From positions 1 through 43,914 of the forward strand of contig JBJLGD010000013.1 in assembly GCA_045565015.1 (NCBI GenBank): a DNA stretch of 43,914 nt, given 5' to 3'. The translations under genes were made by a program, and so were the position numbers. Shown here piece by piece: positions 41,258 to 43,914 of the stretch. Every line of letters starts with the position of its first letter. Within the stretch, counting starts at the first letter, position 1. This DNA is from GCA-2697345 sp045565015 (lineage in GTDB: Bacteria; Pseudomonadota; Alphaproteobacteria; Rhodobacterales; Rhodobacteraceae). The notes below the pieces were generated by a model that was not told where the DNA came from, did no database searches, and saw nothing but the letters and a program-made list of their open reading frames with translations.

Positions 41258-42451
41258 TTATTTAAGGATTTTTCCTACCCAAGCGCCGTCTACAACCACA
41301 CTTGCTGAAAAACTTCCTGCAACATCACCATTTGCATCAAAATCTTGTGGCCCAGATCCGCCATTATAATGGATATCACCACCAGCAGCTAATATCTTTT
41401 TAGCCTTTGACCATTCACCAGGAAGAATTACTTCACCAGGAGCATTACCGATGGCTCTTAGTGCCCCAGCAATCTTACTTCTGTCAGCTGAACCAGCTTT
41501 TTCAATAGCGAGAGCCATCATAAATGCTGCATCATATGAGTTTGGTATAAAAGGTCCCAAAGGATTTAAATCCGCGGCTACTGCCAGCGCTTTCCATGCT
41601 GCATAACCGTCAGTAGTTTCATCTGATGTAGATGTGGTAAACGTTGCATCTCCAAGGTTTTCAGCACCTAATTGATCGATAACTTCTTGAGCAAGCATAC
41701 CATCTGCGCCTAGGAACGTCGAAAACGCTCCAGTTTCCATAGCGTTTCTCATTAAGGTGATTCCACCTGAACCATAATACGCGAACAGAGCAAGGTTATC
41801 GGTATTTGCACCCAACGTTGCGACTTCAGATCGGTATGATGCTTTATTTGGTTCGTGAGCTTCATTCGCGTGGATTTTTCCACCTTTTGCAGCATAATGC
41901 GCAGCAAAGACCTCAGCTAACCCAGCATTATAATCATCATTAGCATAAGAAACTGATATATCGTTAATACCTTTCGACAATGCTAATTCGGCAAGAGCAA
42001 CGCCTTGATAGGCATCAGAGGCAGCTGTTCTAAAAACTAGATCAGTTCCATCTTCCATGGTTGAAATTGCTGGTGCAGAGGCAGAAACAGACAAAGTCAC
42101 CACACCCGCAGGGATTGAAACAGACTCTGCTTGAGCTATTGTCGCACCTGAACAGACAGGACCAACAAGTCCTACAACACCACTTACATTAACAAGCTTA
42201 GTAACGGCATCAACCCCGGCTACTGGATCGCACATAGAATCTGCACGCACGATTACAAACTTTTCACCGCTAGCAAACATTCCACCTTGATCATTAATAT
42301 GTTTTTCAGCTAGATCAACTGCAACAGCCATTGGTGCAACTAGATCTGGAATTGGTCCTGTCATCGCCATTGGATTTCCAACTTTAACATCAGCATTCGC
42401 CACACCAACAACTGCTAAGGCAGCAATGCAGCTATATATTGTTTTTTTCAT
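41258..42451 (-). CDS. livK: Branched-chain amino-acid-type ABC transporter substrate-binding protein
   Basis: A 397-residue periplasmic binding protein of the Leu/Ile/Val (Peripla_BP_6) family. A Sec signal peptide (MKKTIYSCIAALAVVGVANA) precedes mature DVKVGNPMAMTGPIPD. Further family marks are VGLVGPVCSGATIAQAE, VVTLSVSASAPAIS, FRTAASDAYQGVALAEL, VSYANDDYNAGLA and FIPNSYDAAFMMALAIEKAGS. The real ligand may be an amino acid, amide or other small solute. A strong AAGGAG precedes the ATG. It follows livM by 33 bases, so this is a livH-livM-livK order, with the ATPases presumably beyond the window. Confidence 0.92.
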   Translation of the reverse strand: MKKTIYSCIAALAVVGVANADVKVGNPMAMTGPIPDLVAPMAVAVDLAEKHINDQGGMFASGEKFVIVRADSMCDPVAGVDAVTKLVNVSGVVGLVGPVCSGATIAQAESVSIPAGVVTLSVSASAPAISTMEDGTDLVFRTAASDAYQGVALAELALSKGINDISVSYANDDYNAGLAEVFAAHYAAKGGKIHANEAHEPNKASYRSEVATLGANTDNLALFAYYGSGGITLMRNAMETGAFSTFLGADGMLAQEVIDQLGAENLGDATFTTSTSDETTDGYAAWKALAVAADLNPLGPFIPNSYDAAFMMALAIEKAGSADRSKIAGALRAIGNAPGEVILPGEWSKAKKILAAGGDIHYNGGSGPQDFDANGDVAGSFSASVVVDGAWVGKILK

Positions 42452-42484
42452 TATATTACTCCTTCATAAAACCCACATTTATTA

Positions 42485-43549
42485 TTATTCTTTACCAGAA
42501 GCGGTGGGCCGCGATTCCGGTAATATTCCTAAGGGGTATTTCTGTAGTATGTATTGTAGTAATAACCCGATTAGTAGCATACGTAAATATCCAGCTCTTG
42601 TACTGAGAATACCTACATGTACATTCGTTACATCCGCAATTAGGTCGATACCAACATTGATCACTATTTCACTCGCCGACCAAATAACCCAAATCAAAAA
42701 CGATCCAAGTATCGCTCCGCGATTGTTGCCTGAGCCGCCAGCAATTAACATCACCCATACTAAAAAGGTCATCTTTGAAGGGTCAAACGTATTGGTTGGT
42801 TCTATAAGCCGCAGGTGCATCGCTAATACTGCTCCAGCAAAGCCCATAATTACCGAACCTAAAATGAATGCTTCTACTCTTCGCCCTTCAACATTCTTTC
42901 CAGCTGCGTGAGCCGCCGGTTCGTTTTCTCGTATTGCTGTCATCATACGACCCCATGGCGACAATCGTAATCTCTCTAAAAGCCGATAAATCACGTAAAC
43001 AGCAATTATAATGGAGAATGCAAAGCAAGGCTGCCACCACCACCGTGGCAGTGAAGAAAAGAACATCTGCCAAGTATCGGCTGACACAAACCATGACATC
43101 GGCCAATCAGTATAAAATCTTTCTTCGGTAAAATTTTCCCAAAGCCGTGGAATCTTATTAATTCCCCTAGGGCCATTTGTTATCTCTGTACTATTTTTCA
43201 GAATTAATTTAATAATTTCGGCTATTCCAATGGTAGCTATCGCAAGATAATCAGCTCTAAGCCTTATGCAAATAACACCGATTAAGGCTGCGATAAGCCC
43301 CGACGCAACCATTGCTGCAAAAATACCGACTGCGAGCGGTAGTTCCAGGCCTCCATAGTGTAAAGGGCTGGCAGCTGTTGTGAGCAGTGCATAGGTATAG
43401 GCACCGATTGAAACAAAACCGGCTATACCCGCATTAAATAGACCTGCAAAACCCCACTGAACGTTAAGACCAAGGGCAATCAACGAATAAATGCCGCCAA
43501 CAGCTAACAAAGAACAAAAGTAAAGAAAGTAGCCAATCAGTTGATCCAT
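42485..43549 (-). CDS. livM: Branched-chain amino-acid ABC transporter permease LivM
   Basis: A 354-residue inner-membrane permease with about nine hydrophobic segments. Family marks are YSLIALGLNVQWGFAGLFNAGIAGFVSIGAYTYALL, IGVICIRLRADYLAIATIGIAEIIKLI, the EAA-like loop PWGRMMTAIRENEPAAHAAGKN and KMTFLVWVMLIAGGSGNNRGAILG. With LivH it forms the membrane channel. The ATG overlaps the livH stop by one base (TAATG), so it is coupled. The C-terminus ends in a short hydrophilic tail. There is nothing unusual apart from a fairly long periplasmic loop after segment five. Confidence 0.93.
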   Translation of the reverse strand: MDQLIGYFLYFCSLLAVGGIYSLIALGLNVQWGFAGLFNAGIAGFVSIGAYTYALLTTAASPLHYGGLELPLAVGIFAAMVASGLIAALIGVICIRLRADYLAIATIGIAEIIKLILKNSTEITNGPRGINKIPRLWENFTEERFYTDWPMSWFVSADTWQMFFSSLPRWWWQPCFAFSIIIAVYVIYRLLERLRLSPWGRMMTAIRENEPAAHAAGKNVEGRRVEAFILGSVIMGFAGAVLAMHLRLIEPTNTFDPSKMTFLVWVMLIAGGSGNNRGAILGSFLIWVIWSASEIVINVGIDLIADVTNVHVGILSTRAGYLRMLLIGLLLQYILQKYPLGILPESRPTASGKE

Positions 43550-43914
43550 TAGAAGGTCCGTCCTTTAAATAGTCCACTGGGTCGAACGATCAGCATTATA
43601 ATCATAATCGCAAATGCAACGCCCGATTTATATCCTGGGCTTATTAATGCTGAATCTCCAATCCAAGGATAGGATACAAGTTCTTCAGCCAAGCCAATGA
43701 CCAAACCACCCATAACAGCGCCATAAGGCTTTCCAATCCCTCCCAATATTGCAGCGGCAAACATTGGCAATAACATTCTAAACCCCATTGTTGTTTCAAG
43801 CATCTGAATATCCATCGCTAAGAAAACTCCAGCCGCAACAGCACATGCACCACCCACTATCCATGTTGCCCTAATAACAACCTCGACATCAATTCCAGTA
43901 ACTAGGGCCAGGTC
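43549..43914 (-). CDS. livH: Branched-chain amino-acid ABC transporter permease LivH (C-terminal part)
   Basis: The frame runs off the right edge; 121 residues of the C-terminus are present, from DLALVTGIDVEVVIRATW to RPSGLFKGRTF. Membrane segments include GGACAVAAGVFLAMDI and GVAFAIMIIMLIVRPSG. LPMFAAAILGGIGKPYGAVMGGLVIGLAEEL is the conserved LivH region. The final GLFKG is the usual family end. The gene upstream of it on the minus strand is out of view, so the ATPase genes could lie on either side. Confidence 0.92.
   Translation of the reverse strand, partial: DLALVTGIDVEVVIRATWIVGGACAVAAGVFLAMDIQMLETTMGFRMLLPMFAAAILGGIGKPYGAVMGGLVIGLAEELVSYPWIGDSALISPGYKSGVAFAIMIIMLIVRPSGLFKGRTF

Overview
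The window is AT-rich, very densely coding bacterial DNA. It most likely comes from a free-living marine alphaproteobacterium. The evidence is the gene order rplU-rpmA-(lysE)-GNAT-obgE-proB-proA, typical of Alphaproteobacteria and especially Rhodobacterales-like lineages; the lysine/alanine/proline tail on ribosomal protein L21; and the many small catabolic operons for osmolytes and amino-acid derivatives (DmdA-like, MttB-like, guanidinobutyrase-like, sulfopyruvate-decarboxylase-like) paired with Dpp, Liv and EamA transporters. I cannot assign a genus. No rRNA, tRNA, CRISPR array, insertion sequence, phage gene or integrase was found. No gene-free stretch exceeds 300 bases; the longest are about 247 bases (20938-21184) and 220 bases (4526-4745).

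Layout. (1) 1-4525, minus strand: a housekeeping operon of rplU, rpmA, a frameshifted LysE-type exporter, a GNAT acetyltransferase, obgE, proB (split in two) and proA (cut by the window edge). (2) 4746-7670: a secreted DUF2059-like protein, then a convergent pair of an ornithine-cyclodeaminase-family and a threonine-dehydratase-family enzyme. (3) 7816-11821, plus strand: nitroreductase, frameshifted acetamidase/formamidase, an unknown envelope-like protein and an M20 deacylase; nfsA faces them. (4) 12752-15664: a two-subunit sulfopyruvate/phosphonopyruvate decarboxylase with an EamA exporter, and a second EamA gene converging on it. (5) 15768-20937, minus strand: a complete Dpp/Opp-type peptide ABC transporter with a terminator-like hairpin after the binding-protein gene and a 17-bp palindrome upstream.

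(6) 21185-24845: a gamma-glutamylcyclotransferase-like protein, a class II aldolase, an esterase, and a rhodanese/metallo-beta-lactamase pair. (7) 24920-31213, minus strand: a five-gene operon of MttB-family methyltransferase, ketopantoate-reductase-like, FAH-family, EamA and CocE/NonD hydrolase genes, with a divergent LysR regulator at 31311. (8) 32369-38071, minus strand: an FMN 2-hydroxyacid oxidase, then a tightly coupled operon of a ThDP enzyme, a transthyretin/5-hydroxyisourate-hydrolase-like protein, a DmdA-like demethylase and an acyl-CoA dehydrogenase. (9) 38214-41209, plus strand: guanidinobutyrase-like ureohydrolase, esterase and a proline-racemase homologue with both catalytic cysteines replaced. 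(10) 41258-43914, minus strand: livK, livM and partial livH.

Taken together, the region right of the ribosomal operon is a series of small uptake-and-breakdown modules for nitrogen- and sulfur-containing metabolites. The best candidate for an undescribed pathway is module 8: its first three genes overlap by single bases (TAATG), and its family combination does not match a textbook pathway I know. Three genes in the first 9.5 kb carry single-base frameshifts and none do further right, so read-level checking is needed before calling them pseudogenes.
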